Source: Calycina herbarum (lineage: Eukaryota; Ascomycota; Leotiomycetes; Helotiales; Pezizellaceae). Taken from it: DNA of 64,000 bases. The stretch covers positions 248,001 to 312,000 of the forward strand of contig LLEY01000059.1 of assembly GCA_001414485.1 (NCBI GenBank). Direction: 5' to 3'. This document shows, piece by piece, positions 52,343 to 63,791 of the stretch. The notes below the pieces were generated by a model that was given only the letters and a program-made list of their open reading frames with translations, did no database searches and was not told the origin of the DNA. Every line of letters begins with the position of its first letter. The stretch's first letter is position 1. Made by a program: the position numbers and the translations under genes.

Positions 52343-53590
52343 CTATTCCCCATCTCCACTCGCCATCTCCGGCACAGTTTCTTCTATATCTCCCAGAGCC
52401 GACTTGCTCTCCAAATAACGACTGAAAATCGCGGCCGTCACCAGAAAGCCTGCTCCCATGGGTGCAGCCCATTGTCCCACAGTCTGAATCCCCTCAGCAG
52501 TAGGAATTCTCTCCTCCCCACCCAATCCCGAAATATACATTTCTCCCATTACAATAAGTGGAACAGCCAAAACGAGGTTCAAAACCCTAACCAAAGTGGT
52601 GAACCAGACACTCATGAACTCGCTAAGCTTATGTGTTTCCTCTTTGAAAGTAGCAGATCCGATTCGAGATGCAAAAAGGTCCCAAGTTTTATCCAACACC
52701 TTGTTGTGTAGTATTGGTACTATCCAAGATCTCGTGTATTGAACGAGGGTTTGTACCAAAGCTAAGGCTAGGGCGATGAAGCCTATACACCAAAGTGTCG
52801 TAAATTCTCTTCCATGAAGAGTCGTAAAAGGAATTATTTGAACTTCGCCGACTCCACGAATGGGAGAGGGTTGGGCGTTGAAACATGAGTATGTGCAATT
52901 GAAGTGTAGACTTGGATTTTGTAACTGTACTGGGGATTCTAGAGCCGTTGTTGTATTCGTGGTGAGACAGAGTACTTGTGAACTTTTGTGTTTGAAGTAT
53001 AGGTTCGGCGAGTCGAATGAGGTCAGGGGGGCGAATGGGAGTTCTTGCTGGTTTTCGGCGGTGGGTGTGAATGATTTCCCCAGAATCAAATTTCCGAGAC
53101 CGCACATGGACGTTAGTGTCCCTAGCATCATCCAAAGTCCCCAAATAAGAATTATTGGTCGAGCAGCTGAGTCTCTAACTGTGGATGAGAAATCGATTAC
53201 GGGACCTGGAAACATTGCTCCGATGAGAAGAAGAAGAGTGAGAGGTATCATATCTGAGTCAACAACTGGTGGATCGGTCCCCTGGGCGAAGAGCATGACG
53301 AAGATGTGAATTACAGCTGTTGAACTGTATATCATTGCTGAACAGAGTGCTCCAGCTACTAGCCATGGTTGTCTCCTTGCTGCGACGGCGAAGAAGAGGG
53401 AAATGTAGTATAGCAGTCTGGGCAGGAGACCGTATTGGCCGCTGATTGGGTAGACGCAGGATACCATTTCGTTGTAGTGTGTTGAGTTGATGGGAGCGAG
53501 TGCCTCCACCGTGGTGGAGGTAGATGGGTTAAATGGAGGTTCGGATACCTGTTCAACCTTGTGGGGTTGAAATATTGATGAGAGACTCAT
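52343..53590 (-). CDS. Integral membrane protein, fungal family of unknown function
   Basis: A single exon of 415 residues. About six hydrophobic segments: YYISLFFAVAARRQPWLVAGALCSAMIYSS, VIHIFVMLFA, MIPLTLLLLIGAMFPG, PIILIWGLWMMLGTLTSMCGLG, FTTLWCIGFIALALALVQTLV, VLNLVLAVPLIVMGEMYISG and MGAGFLVTAAIF. A lumenal or extracellular loop between the fourth and fifth holds three Cys and several N-glycosylation sequons (NTTT, NCTY). The pattern is that of uncharacterised ascomycete membrane proteins; I know no function. The start MSLSSIF (53590) is the first ATG in frame. Confidence 0.88.
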   Translation of the reverse strand: MSLSSIFQPHKVEQVSEPPFNPSTSTTVEALAPINSTHYNEMVSCVYPISGQYGLLPRLLYYISLFFAVAARRQPWLVAGALCSAMIYSSTAVIHIFVMLFAQGTDPPVVDSDMIPLTLLLLIGAMFPGPVIDFSSTVRDSAARPIILIWGLWMMLGTLTSMCGLGNLILGKSFTPTAENQQELPFAPLTSFDSPNLYFKHKSSQVLCLTTNTTTALESPVQLQNPSLHFNCTYSCFNAQPSPIRGVGEVQIIPFTTLHGREFTTLWCIGFIALALALVQTLVQYTRSWIVPILHNKVLDKTWDLFASRIGSATFKEETHKLSEFMSVWFTTLVRVLNLVLAVPLIVMGEMYISGLGGEERIPTAEGIQTVGQWAAPMGAGFLVTAAIFSRYLESKSALGDIEETVPEMASGDGE

Positions 53591-54138
53591 TGTTGGGAGC
53601 GAAAAGTGGTAGAACGTGTGAGGAAGGAGAAGTTTGGCCGAACGATCGACGAACTAAGTATATCCATACCAATGGCTCCATTGACGTAATACCAGTCCAC
53701 GAATTCACATTTTAGCCATACGAAAACCTCCTTCAGCTAATTTGAAGTTCAAGGAAACGCTCTTTCGGTAATGAAAAGCTGCATATCCGGGAACGTGGGG
53801 TCCGATTCCTCGGTACTATTGTGCGATTCGCGCATATGCAGCTATTCAGGCACTTGACATGGTCCTAAGCCACCCCCTCTTGTTAAATTCAAAATTCAAA
53901 ATAAGTGGAGGATAATTGGTCCCAGGTCTAAGGTACAATATGGGCCAGCTATTTGTGGAATATCTGAAACACTTGTTCTGGCCATGTCCACCGCAAACTC
54001 GATGCTTACACAAAAAACGAGAAACACTGTTAGGACAAGAGTTCAATATCTTTTCAACGTGAGCGATTCCTAAAAATAGAAGAACAAAGGGTATTCAATC
54101 AAATTAAACAGAACGCATAACATCATAACCTACGTCGC
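53591..54138. other. Intergenic, nothing recognised
   Basis: 548 bp between the membrane protein start and the 3' end of the ABC transporter gene. Confidence 0.55.
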
Positions 54139-56799
54139 CTACCTCTGTTTAGCAGGATACATAAATCTCAACCCCACAAACGCCACGATCCGATAAATCG
54201 TCCCCAACAAAAGTAACATCAAACAATCCCTAGTATACACATCCAGCCAATACCCCATAGTCGTCCTCGCGATTTCGATATTATAGAGATATCTCAACGG
54301 TGTCAGATTATCCGTGAAATAAGCCTCGGAAAGCCAGGTTCCAGGACTAGATCGCCATAACCAAGCCATATGCCATGTACGAACCTTTTCCAGGGTAGGA
54401 GACATTCCGTTTAACACTCCTACGATGAGCGAGAGCATTACTGCTAGGAGGGGCCCATCTTCGCGACGAGTGACCATCGAGACGCAGGATGCGAGACCAT
54501 AGATGCAGTAGAAATAGAGGAGGTTGGAAGCGAATGCATGCATGTAAGAGATTTGCGGGGTGGAGAGGAGCATGAACATAGTCGTGAAGTGGAAGTTTGC
54601 TAGTACCATTCTTGGTATCGTACTAAGCACTTTTCCCATGTAATACGAGAACCTGTTATGGCCAGCTGCTGCTTCCCTCCAGAAAACGAGTTTCTCTTCG
54701 CCAAAGATTTTTACACCTGGCGCGGAAGCTGTAAGCCCAATGGCGAGGCCGACGAGGAGGGACATCTGGGGGATTTTGGAGTAGGTTATCGCTGAGGAGA
54801 TTAAGGAATATGGCTCGATGTATATCCCAGTGAAATTGTCTCCTTTGGCGTTGAGTTGAGCGAGACCTATGAGGAAACCTGACATGGCCCCAACACCGAG
54901 TTCAAAGAAGAAGGAGGATTGCATGCGATATTGTTGCAAGAGAGATCGGTTGAAGCAGAACCAGAGTTGTCGATACCATTGAGCACCCCGTTGTTTGATT
55001 GTATTGTTCAACGCGGCGGTCTCGGCGACTGAAATAGTTGGTCGCTTATCCGAGTTTACGAATGAGGAAGAGGGATGTTCTTTCGCCCAATAGTCAATGA
55101 GACCTTGTACGCTAGCATCTCCACTTGGTTTATAAAGTCTTCCTTCTCCAGCAATGATATCACCCATCACATCTGCTGGATTGCTATGACCTGGGAAGTT
55201 GAACCCTAGGTTTTCCAAGTATGGTTGAATGCCCTCCTCAGGGCCCTGGTATATCATTCTTCCGGCACCTAAAAGGACAAGGCTATCGAGAGATTCGAAA
55301 ATTTCTGGTCGAGGTTGATGGATGACGGTAATTATAGTCATTCCCAGTCGCGAGAGGGCCTTCAAAGTTGCCATGATAGAGGCTGCGGCTGTTGCATCAA
55401 GTCCAGAAGTCGGTTCGTCGAGGAAAAGTGCCATAGGTGCTGCTGCAAGTTCCATCCCAATAGAAACCCGCTTTCTTTGACCCCCCGAAATTACTGGCGC
55501 ACCAGGACTTCCGACGAGGGAATTCTTGACATGGTCGAGTTGCAGGCAATTCAACAAGACATCGACGTGGTGTTGAATTTCGTTATCTGACCAGCTTGCT
55601 GGAAGTCTGACCCTCGCAGAGTGGAGAATATTTTCGCGGACAGTCAACTCGGGAAGAACAATATCATCTTGGGGGACGTAGCCAATGATCTTCTTATATC
55701 TGCGGCACGATTAATTTCGGCATTCAATAAACGACGACTGTGGTGACTTACTTTTTGATATCACCAGCAATACCATTGACTTTGGTAATCCCGGTGATCC
55801 CAGACTGCTTGCCCATGAGCACATTGACGAATGTAGCTGACACAGTTAGCTGACAGAACATCAAATCCACAGAATAAGAACTTACATTTTCCTGCTCCAG
55901 AAGCACCCATAACGCCCCAAAGAGAACCAGCATGGATCAACCCCGAAACATCCTGAAGAATAGGTCGTGGGCTTTTCTTCGGATGAAATCTCAAATTCTG
56001 AAACTCAAAACTCAATCCAAAAGTGGAAGCACCCATAATCTTCGACAGAGACTGAACAAATCGTTGTAAATCCGTCCTATCTGCTCCATTATTATCCTCA
56101 TTCATATGCTCGGCTAGTGAGAAGTTCATTTCAGCTACCCCCATCGCCTGGAAACCTGTTGGTTGACGTCTGAGTTGTCTATCGAATCTATTTGGAGAGG
56201 TAGACATGGGAATCATATTTGACTCTGCGTTTATTGAACCATGGAAATAGTCGCTCTCGTCGTCTAGTTCTTCGTATTGCTTTCCCTGATTCTTGCCACG
56301 AAACCTCCCAGCCACGGGATTGTAGAAAGTGGGGTTTCTTTTGATGGGATGTGCTACTCGATCCTCTTTCTTGTTTGCTTTTCTGGCGACAAAAAACCCT
56401 CGAACTTTGAGCATGATGACCATGGAAATAAGCAGGGCGTCGATAATTATAACAATTCCTAACGGTATAAATGACATGTCGCGCATTGACTCCTTGGGAC
56501 AATTTGAAATAGCTAGTACCAATTAGTGAATCTTTTCACCGAGGAAGAAAAAAAAACAAGCGAGAATACGCACAACTACATTTCCTCGGCTCAAAAGAGC
56601 CCTTTGGACAGTAACTTCCTTGGGGGCACGATATCTTTTTCTTCCCCTTTTCTGGGCAGTAAAATCCAGCTGGGCACAGAATCGGTTCAAAAGTACCTTG
56701 GGCTTCACAAGATCCACCGTGCAATCTGGTATTCAGACATCCAGGTTCGGGACCGCAATACTGTGGTAGGCGCGTCTCATTATTATTAGGGCCTTGAAG
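54139..56799 (-). CDS. ABCG-subfamily transporter (half-size), 5' end not found
   Basis: Four exons recognised: 56574-56799, 55886-56512, 55752-55836, 54139-55699; 832 residues without a start codon. The first exon encodes a Cys-rich extracytoplasmic part (LQGPNNNETRLPQYCGPEPGC, CPAGFYCPEKG, CPQGSYCPKG). A membrane segment, FIPLGIVIIIDALLISMVIML, follows. The nucleotide-binding domain has Walker A GASGAGKST (split by an intron), the Q-loop GYVPQDD, the signature ISGGQRKRVSIG, Walker B MALFLDEPTSGLD and the H-loop ITVIHQPR. The C-terminal ABC2 membrane domain contains FGEEKLVFWREAAAGHNRFSYYMGK and six helices. This resembles plant and fungal ABCG24/28-type half-transporters. Upstream of 56799 the frame soon meets a TGA and no ATG precedes it, so the N-terminus is either in an unseen exon or lost. 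Confidence 0.85.
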
Positions 56800-58114
56800 C
56801 TGTTAGATATAGTCAATCTAGGAGGAGGTATTCCCTACAGTAAAATCCTTTCAAACAACCCACCGCCTTCCAGGATGAGATATTTTGCATGTTCCATGGT
56901 TGCGCGCCAGAGATACATAGTTTCGAAGGAGGAACAGACATCGCGTAAATCTGTACTGCAAAAGAGGATGCTGAAATCTGGTAAACGTTTGACGTTGAAC
57001 AAGTTTAGGGACGACCTGGCTTTATGTATGGACGAATGTGCCGCAAGGTCGTCTGGGCCCACTGACAGGGAACAAACTGATAGACGATGTGATTTACGAC
57101 GTTGGGACTAGCCACAGCATCCAGGTACCGCCTCCTATCCACTCACCGTGTATGGTCTGTGCTTCACTTACAGCACATAAAAATATAACTGTGCACCTCA
57201 TCATACGTACCTCCCTCTAAAAGTGGGTATATCGCTATAGGAGGCGGTACATAGATGCCAGCCTGTCTGGGGCTATGCCTCCTTTGAAGATCAATGAAGC
57301 TTATTGTACGTAACGATTTTAAATTGGGGACCTGGGACATCAATCAGTACTCATTTCGAGACTAGAGTAAAAGGAGGTTACATCTCAATAGGGAGGAACG
57401 CAAGTAGGCTTCATTGCAACTTGTAGGACCTTGAGTCCAACTAACTCTTGAGATCTTTTTGGTCCATTGTTGTTCATATCCATCGTATTGCAAGGGTCGG
57501 TTTTTATGTACGTACTAACTGGTGGAAATATACGAACTGTTCCGTCGCTGGCGGCCCGGCGACTGAGCCGCATCGTCTAAATCCATAGGGCTAACCCAAC
57601 GAGGCAGTGGCTTCTTCATGTACGTGAAAGGCGCAATCGAGATTGCCTGGAAAGTGGTAAAGTGGGACTTGCAATGGGAAAAGTGGAACGTGCAAAAACT
57701 CCGCCTATTTTAAGGGCTGCAGCTTCCTTCAACCAATTTCATGTTGTTGGTGTTGAACACAGCCGCATGCGGGTAGTAATTCTGTAGACTAGCGTCGTGA
57801 TGGGCTATTTTTTAACGCGTTTCATCTCACAAGCAAGCGGCGTAAGTTCTCTCCCCTGCGGTACAAGTACGACGGCTAAGTAAGTACATTCAATTGGTCA
57901 GTTGAAAGAATACAAGTGGGTCAGGATCTCCCAAGAGCTGAGCTGAGATTTGAAGAAATTGAAACCAACAAATATAGTTGTTATCGCAGCTCGCACATCA
58001 GCTCAGCTCAGCTCAGAAAGAGATTCTGTTCGTCTCGCACACAACCTGCAACCGGGACTCTCCAGATATCTTGCTCGAATCTCAAAATCCGAATGATCTC
58101 TCGTATAATCTTTC
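56800..58114. other. 1.3-kb stretch, possible decayed 5' part of the ABC gene, inverted repeat
   Basis: A possible upstream exon (56839-56940) reads CKISHPGRRWVV-stop-KDFT in the frame of the transporter, so decay by a nonsense change is possible. A 13-bp inverted repeat GTACCGCCTCCTA/TAGGAGGCGGTAC lies at 57124-57136 and 57238-57250. GCTCAGCTCAGCTCAG (57999-58014) is a short tandem repeat. No other gene was recognised. Confidence 0.45.
57124..57250. repeat. 13-bp perfect inverted repeat enclosing about 100 bp
   Basis: GTACCGCCTCCTA at 57124-57136 and its reverse complement at 57238-57250. It could be the ends of a very small miniature element or an operator pair; no target duplication is visible. 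Confidence 0.75.
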
Positions 58115-59460
58115 TCATCTGGTTTCGCAAATCGTAACAAACGGCGACATAGAACCCCCAAGAAAGAACCGTCCCGTCGCAGAATCATGCACAGCGACTG
58201 TCGCGCCAGGAAGAACACCGGTATTATCCTCAAATACCTTCTCCACAACGTAGTCACCGTCGTTCCATTTTTCCACATGTGCTTTCCTGCTCGTACCTTG
58301 GTATCCCTTTCCTTCTCTGCTGATTTTGAGCACTGTGCTTTCCGGGTTGAGGTTGAATGGATCCTTGGTAGCTTTAGCCCAGTTGTGAAGCTTGGGAAAT
58401 GCCGCCGCATAGATGTCTCCATTGCCATCTACTGCCAGATTATCGAGGGGTAGTATGGAATTGATGGTATGAACCAAGTGTAGCTTGTGGTCTTCTGAAA
58501 GAGAGAATGCATCAATTTTCACGCCAATGGTATCGGGGACATATATCAATCCATCGCGACCTCGTACGAGTCCATTGGGAAAGGAAAAGCCCGACGAGTA
58601 GGCGATATTGCAAGAATTGCGATTGCAGAATCCAACACTTCCACCACCTAGAGCAACGGCAAGTCCTCGTCGCTAGAACAAATTAATTTCTTGTGGTGCA
58701 TTCTGGATATGGTGTACATACTGGTCCAACCTTTGTAGGATTGTCATTTGTGAAAACAAAAGAATGGTCATTAACCCAAACAGCTCGATTTGGTGTCTGA
58801 ATTGCTTCGTCGAAGTAAGTCCTCACGTGTCGCATTGATGAGCTTCCAGCCTTGGTTTGGAATTGCTCAATAGTCGAATTCGCCCCAACTAGAGTAGCGT
58901 CGAGAGCCTCCCCAGTTCTGGGGTCAATTGGCAGACGGTGATTGACAAGTAGTATTCTCAGAATATCGGTATGCTTATCTTCCCGAATGTCCAAGCCATG
59001 CAGATTCAAAGTACCATCGCCGTTGTTTCCCGAAAAGTTTTCCAACGAGAGCCATTGAATTCGGGAAGCCAGTCGACCCGGGCCACGAGTATCAAGTACC
59101 GCGATACGGTCTTTCAATCCTCGACCTGTGTTGTTGAGATTGTTGATCCTGAAAGAGTCAATTATTGGCGATATCTGCGGGGATGCGGGGAACAAACGCT
59201 GGAAGCCATTGCTGACGGGATTCGGTATCAGAACAAGCCATGTAGAGATATCCGGTCTTTTGATGTAACCACATATCCTCACAACCTTCGAGCCCCAGTT
59301 CATCTATTTTCTGGCAGCGGACATTGCTATAGTCCTTGATCGACCCGACTTTGCGTCCATAACCAAGGACACCGAATATAACATTTTTGAAAAAGAATTG
59401 GTACAAAACCCCGATGAAAACCACGCTAGTAATGGCAAATTTTGACGCGAGATTGACCAT
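58115..59460 (-). CDS. Paraoxonase/arylesterase-like (SMP-30-type beta-propeller) protein
   Basis: Three exons: 59198-59460, 58722-59148, 58115-58672; 415 residues; two 49-bp introns. An N-terminal signal anchor (FAITSVVFIGVLYQFFFKNVIF, residues 8-29) is followed by CQKIDELGLEGCEDMWLHQKTGYLYMACSD, the Ca-binding EG-CED-like start of the propeller. Next are DRIAVLDTRG, LNLHGLDIRED, AVWVNDHSFVFTND, GFSFPNGLVRGRDGLIYVPDT and LPLDNLAVDGNGDIYAAAFP. These blocks occur in the same order in eukaryotic paraoxonases (established for the family). Likely role: hydrolysis of esters or lactones in the secretory pathway or cell surface. The first intron has a weak GTTTGT donor but restores the family frame. 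Confidence 0.88.
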
Positions 59461-59950
59461 CGTGATGAAATTCAATCTTGGTGGAAGAAACGAACTTGCG
59501 GAAAACACTGAAGGGCTGATGATGTTTGCTTTTTCCGAGGAAGGTCCCGATTTGAGCGGTGACAGAAGGCTGAAAATCTAATCTGGAATGGAATTCGCCA
59601 ATTTGAACCAAAATCAAATCCGAGATAGAGTATGCTTTCACGAGAAAGCACAATTTGTATCTTGTGCAGTTTGGTCGTACTTCTAGTTCGTGGAAGTGAG
59701 GGGTTCCGTACATAGCTCACATGGGGTTGCCGATATACCGAAGTTCAGGCCTCGGGAAGTGGAATTTTCAGAGTCTGAAGACTATATAAACTTCACACTC
59801 TAGCAGGAAAAGCCCCGATGGTATATAATGGTTCCAATGCAGTCCTCTTTTGATTGTGCCAAAGAGTTTACAAGGTGAGAGTCAAGTTATAAAATTGTCA
59901 CGTGTTCATTGGCATTTGTTCCAAGATCAATTCATCGAATCCCCTCTTCC
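59461..59950. other. Promoter of the arylesterase-like gene and 3' flank of the permease gene
   Basis: 490 bp. Short ORFs are antisense shadows. No gene recognised. Confidence 0.5.
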
Positions 59951-61805
59951 TCACTCCCTCCTCCCCTCCAAAACAACACCACCCCTGTTCCCATCCTCCC
60001 TCACAACTCTATCCATCTCGCTTCCATCCCAAGGAAGCACCAAATTCAAAAACACCCCCACTACAGCAGCAACAATAAAAGGTGTCTCAACAATAAGATT
60101 CAACCCCTGTTCAAAACCCTGCAACCTAACATTCGCTCCGGAATAATCCAAGATACTATTGAACCAAGTAGGTTGCACAATATCCATAAATCCAATTCCC
60201 AAACTAGCAGTGAGGATAAACCGATTCCGTCTCGTCCATGCGATGAGTCCGAGAACCCGGATACCTGCTACGGCAATGGTGCTGTAGAGGAAGACTTGCA
60301 TACCTCCTAGTACAGAGGGAGGCATAGATCCGAAGACCGCACCGAATTTTCCAAAGATTCCCATCAGTATAAGGAATGCGGAGGCACACCAGCCGGCCCT
60401 TCGACTTGCGCAACCTGTTAAGACGATGACACCGTTGTTTCCCGCCTGCGAGACCATAGGGAGACCTGTGCCAAAAGCAGAGAGGAGAGATCCAAGACCG
60501 TCACATAAAATACCGCCTTGGATTCGAGAATTGAATTGTGTCCCTTCAATGTCAACATTCGAGATTTCGGCCGTGGCCAGAATATCTGGCATGCAACTGA
60601 CAGCCTCGCAGATGAACATGATGAGTAAAGGTAAGATGAGTGCTCCGTCGACTGAAAGTTTGAAGGTATGGACCCAGAGGAATGTTATTGCCGGTGCTGC
60701 GTCGATGTTTTGTCTTGACCAATATCCTGTCGCTCCTGAGATTGCACAACCGACAGCTAATCCGAGGACGATTGAGGCAGATTTCATTAACGGGGATCCG
60801 AATTGTTCGACGATAATTACCGAGACAAAGACACTGAAGCCAAGTCCGATAAGTTTTGGATCTCCCCTTTGAACCAGTTAGTACTCTTCATCCCAGATGG
60901 CGAGGAACATGCAAAATGACTTACCAAGCAAGAGGTCTTGGAGCTCCTGTATTAGGACACAAAGCATAAAATCCCTCTCCGCCATTACAATTCGAACTCC
61001 CTCCCCAATTTTGCATCCCGCTATTGATCAGGTAAACGCCAACAAGCAACAACAAACTCCCCGTAACGATTTTTGGGAAGATCTTATTGAGTTTCTTTGG
61101 CGGAACCATACTCATAGCAATCTGGATCCAAACTGTACAGAGTATACTCCCCAAGATAGCACCCCATGCATCAGGGCATGGCAATTGTGTACCGTCATCT
61201 GCTGTTGGGCAGGTTCCATTCGCGTATCGCATCGAGGTATAATTGAACGCAATGGGCAAGATATCGAAGGTTGGCCCAACGACCGAAAGTAGCCCAGTAC
61301 CGATGTAAAATGGTGTTTTGGAAATGTGAACTCGGGTCACCTGCAAAGCAGTCGCAATTCCGGTCGTGATGAAAGCTGCAGAGACAAGGTATTGTGTAAT
61401 CTGAGCATCAAAATTAAAGGCACCGCCCGCGATCGCAAGTGGAGGAGAGACGATAGATCCAATCATCGTGAGAGCATGTTGAAGACCGAGAAGTATCGTG
61501 AGTAAAATCGGAACTTCGTCATTGAGGCCGTAGAAAGGAGCTTGGTAGTTTTTATATTTCTTATTCAGGGGCCAGATATTTGGCGTAATTAGGTAGAGAT
61601 AATCCTGAGTTCAATCAGTATCTTTTTCCTGTCGAGTGTGGTAAGACGAGATACTCACATAATCACCAATCCATCCTTCCCGACTAGTAAAATAATGCTT
61701 TAAATGTTGCCGTCGATTCTTCTGATGATCAAAACCCTCATCGATTGAAGGCGTATAAACAACATCTTGCTCGCCACCAAGTTTCTCGTCACTAGATGGA
61801 TTCAT
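59951..61805 (-). CDS. Nucleobase-ascorbate transporter (NAT/NCS2), UapA/UapC-like purine permease
   Basis: Three exons: 61659-61805, 60925-61604, 59951-60866; 580 residues, close to the family's usual 570-590. The N-terminal cytosolic part, WIGDYDYLYLITPNIWPL, precedes about 12-14 helices. Recognisable blocks are VPILLTILLGLQHALTMIGS, PPLAIAGG, YIGTGLLSVVGPTFDILPIA, FICEAVSCMPDILATAEIS (the TM8 Glu is kept) and PMVSQAGNNGVIVLTGCASR. The last is the NAT signature, usually QNNGVIALTR; here Gly replaces the first Gln, which contacts substrate in UapA (Gln408). The likely role is proton-coupled uptake of purines or related heterocycles at the plasma membrane, with changed specificity possible. 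It is divergent from an amidohydrolase gene. Confidence 0.93.
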
Positions 61806-62308
61806 GGTCAACAAGCTGGCCAGAAAAAGAATGATGCCAAAAGTCAATTGAACATTTACTCACCTCCTAAAGTGGTTCTCTCCGCCTTTATTAAATATTC
61901 TAGATTTTACGAATTTGGTTGCGATGTTCGCGGTATTGATTGATGAACGGCTAGATTGGTGCACGGAGGGAGAAGAGTGGGAGGAGTGATAACAATTAGG
62001 AGACGACCGTGACCAATCAGCGTTCTGGGATTGCAGTTATCAGATCGGAATCGCCCGCAACGCCACGTTATATGGGGAATCCTAGCATAAAACCCGTGGG
62101 TTGATTTCTTTTTGATATCTTTTGAGGCGAAGTTGATAGTCGGTGGAACCCTATCAGTTTTGTGTTTGAGAAATACGAAAAGCAAGCACCCGGCGAGTGG
62201 GACTGCGTCGTACGGATGAATCCCGATTTTAGGAGGTGCACAACTAAATCTGTTCAAGTCTCCTCAAACTCCATTACCAAGTCCAAGACTGGGGAATCAA
62301 CTATCATA
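61806..62308. promoter_or_regulatory. Shared promoter of purine permease and amidohydrolase
   Basis: 503 bp between divergent starts. GATA-type words (TGATAA at 61986-61991, TTATCAGATC at 62037-62046) fit binding of an AreA-like nitrogen regulator. TCGG-N6-CCGC at 62045-62058 differs by one base from TCGG-N6-CCGA, the site of the purine regulator UaY in Aspergillus nidulans. The factors and sites are established in that organism; use here is an inference. Confidence 0.5.
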
Positions 62309-63791
62309 ATGTCAGCCCAAAAATCAACCATCTACTACAATGCAACGATAATAACTATAAACGCCACCCGAGATATAATTCTCGATGGAGAAATCCATGT
62401 AACCGGTACCTACATAACCGCGATCGGAAAATCATCGACACTCTCAAGAAACCCAGACACAGAAATCGTCAACTTGAATGGCCAAATTGTTATCCCGGGA
62501 CTCATCAACACCCATTCTCACCTCGCACAGTCACTTCTTCGTGGATTGGCGGAAGACCTACCACTTCATTCATGGCTTTGCGATGCTATTTGGCCATTGG
62601 AAGCATGTTACGATGCAGACGACGGATATGTAGCTGCAAGATTGACAATCGCTGAGATGTTGAAGAGTGGGACGACTTGTTTCTTGGAGAGTATGTTGAC
62701 GCACCGATCGGGATTTGAGAATGTAGTACGAGCTGTTGAAGAAAGCGGAATAAGAGGTTGTCTTGTTTGTTCCCCTTCCAACAAACTTGAAAACGCTGAA
62801 GCTAATTTGTAAAAAGGCGAAATTGGTAAAATTTGAAGAAAGCAATAAAAAACTCAACATCACCGACCCAAGAGATAAAGATGTGGAATCCATGTCCATT
62901 TCATCAATGCTTGCCGCACACTCCAAGTACAACAACTCATTTGATGGCAGACTGAAAGTGTGGGCAGCCGCAGGTACACCCAGAGGATCACCATTATCCT
63001 CCCATCTCTCCATAGGCGAAGCCTGCCGTGAGCATGATATTGGAATCACCATGCATTGCGCTGAAGCTCCAGCTGATCTGACAATCTATCGAGACTGTTA
63101 TGGCTGTACGCCAATGGAGTTTTGTGAAGCCGCAAAACTCACAGGACCTCGAACAGTGCTTGCTCATATGGTACATCTCGATCTTTCTATCGATTTACCA
63201 ATTCTCAACAAAACAAAAACCTCGGTAGCTCACAATCCCAACAGCAATCTCAAACTTGCATCTGGAATTGCCAAAATCCCCGAGATGTTGGAAGCCAAGG
63301 TGAACATCAGTCTAGGAACTGATGGTGCGCCATGCGGGAATACCTATGATATGTTTCGGGAAATGCATCTGGCTGGCATATTACACAAAGGCGCCAATCT
63401 TGATGCAGCACTTTTAGGTGCCGAAGAAGCGTTGGAGATAGGTACTATAAATGGAGCGATTGCCTTGGGTTTGGAAAAGGAGATTGGGAGTCTGGAAGTG
63501 GGCAAAAGGGCAGATTTTGTGGTGATTGGTACTGGTGGTTTACATGCAGCACCATTTGATAAGGACCAAATTCTGAAGGGTGGTGTCAGCCCGGTAACCA
63601 CCGTAGTATACAGCTGCAGTGGAGCAGATGTGAAAATGGTTGTGGTGAACGGAGAGGTGCTCGTAAACAATGGTGTTTTGGTAAAGATGGATGAGGAAGA
63701 GATATTGAGAGAAGCCAAAGAGTCGGTAGAAGGGATTAGAAATCGCTCCGGCGTGAAAGCTGCAAATAGAAAAGGGTGGAAATATATCTGA
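62309..63791 (+). CDS. Metal-dependent amidohydrolase/deaminase (TRZ/ATZ, guanine-deaminase-like)
   Basis: Two exons, 62309-62764 and 62817-63791 (52-bp intron with a GTTTGT donor), 476 residues. Metal-binding motif I GLINTHSHLAQS (His69, His71), motif II GITMHCAEAP (His232), motif III TVLAHMVHL (His269) and the catalytic Asp in SLGTDGAPCG (Asp321) are all present. The N- and C-terminal beta-sandwich parts include FVVIGTGG and VKMVVVNGEVLVNNG. Relatives deaminate or dechlorinate purine- or triazine-like rings (guanine deaminase, S-adenosylhomocysteine/MTA deaminase, AtzA). With the neighbouring purine-type permease this suggests uptake and breakdown of a nitrogen heterocycle. The start at MSAQKS was preferred to an upstream in-frame ATG (62162) because the family begins here. 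Confidence 0.92.
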
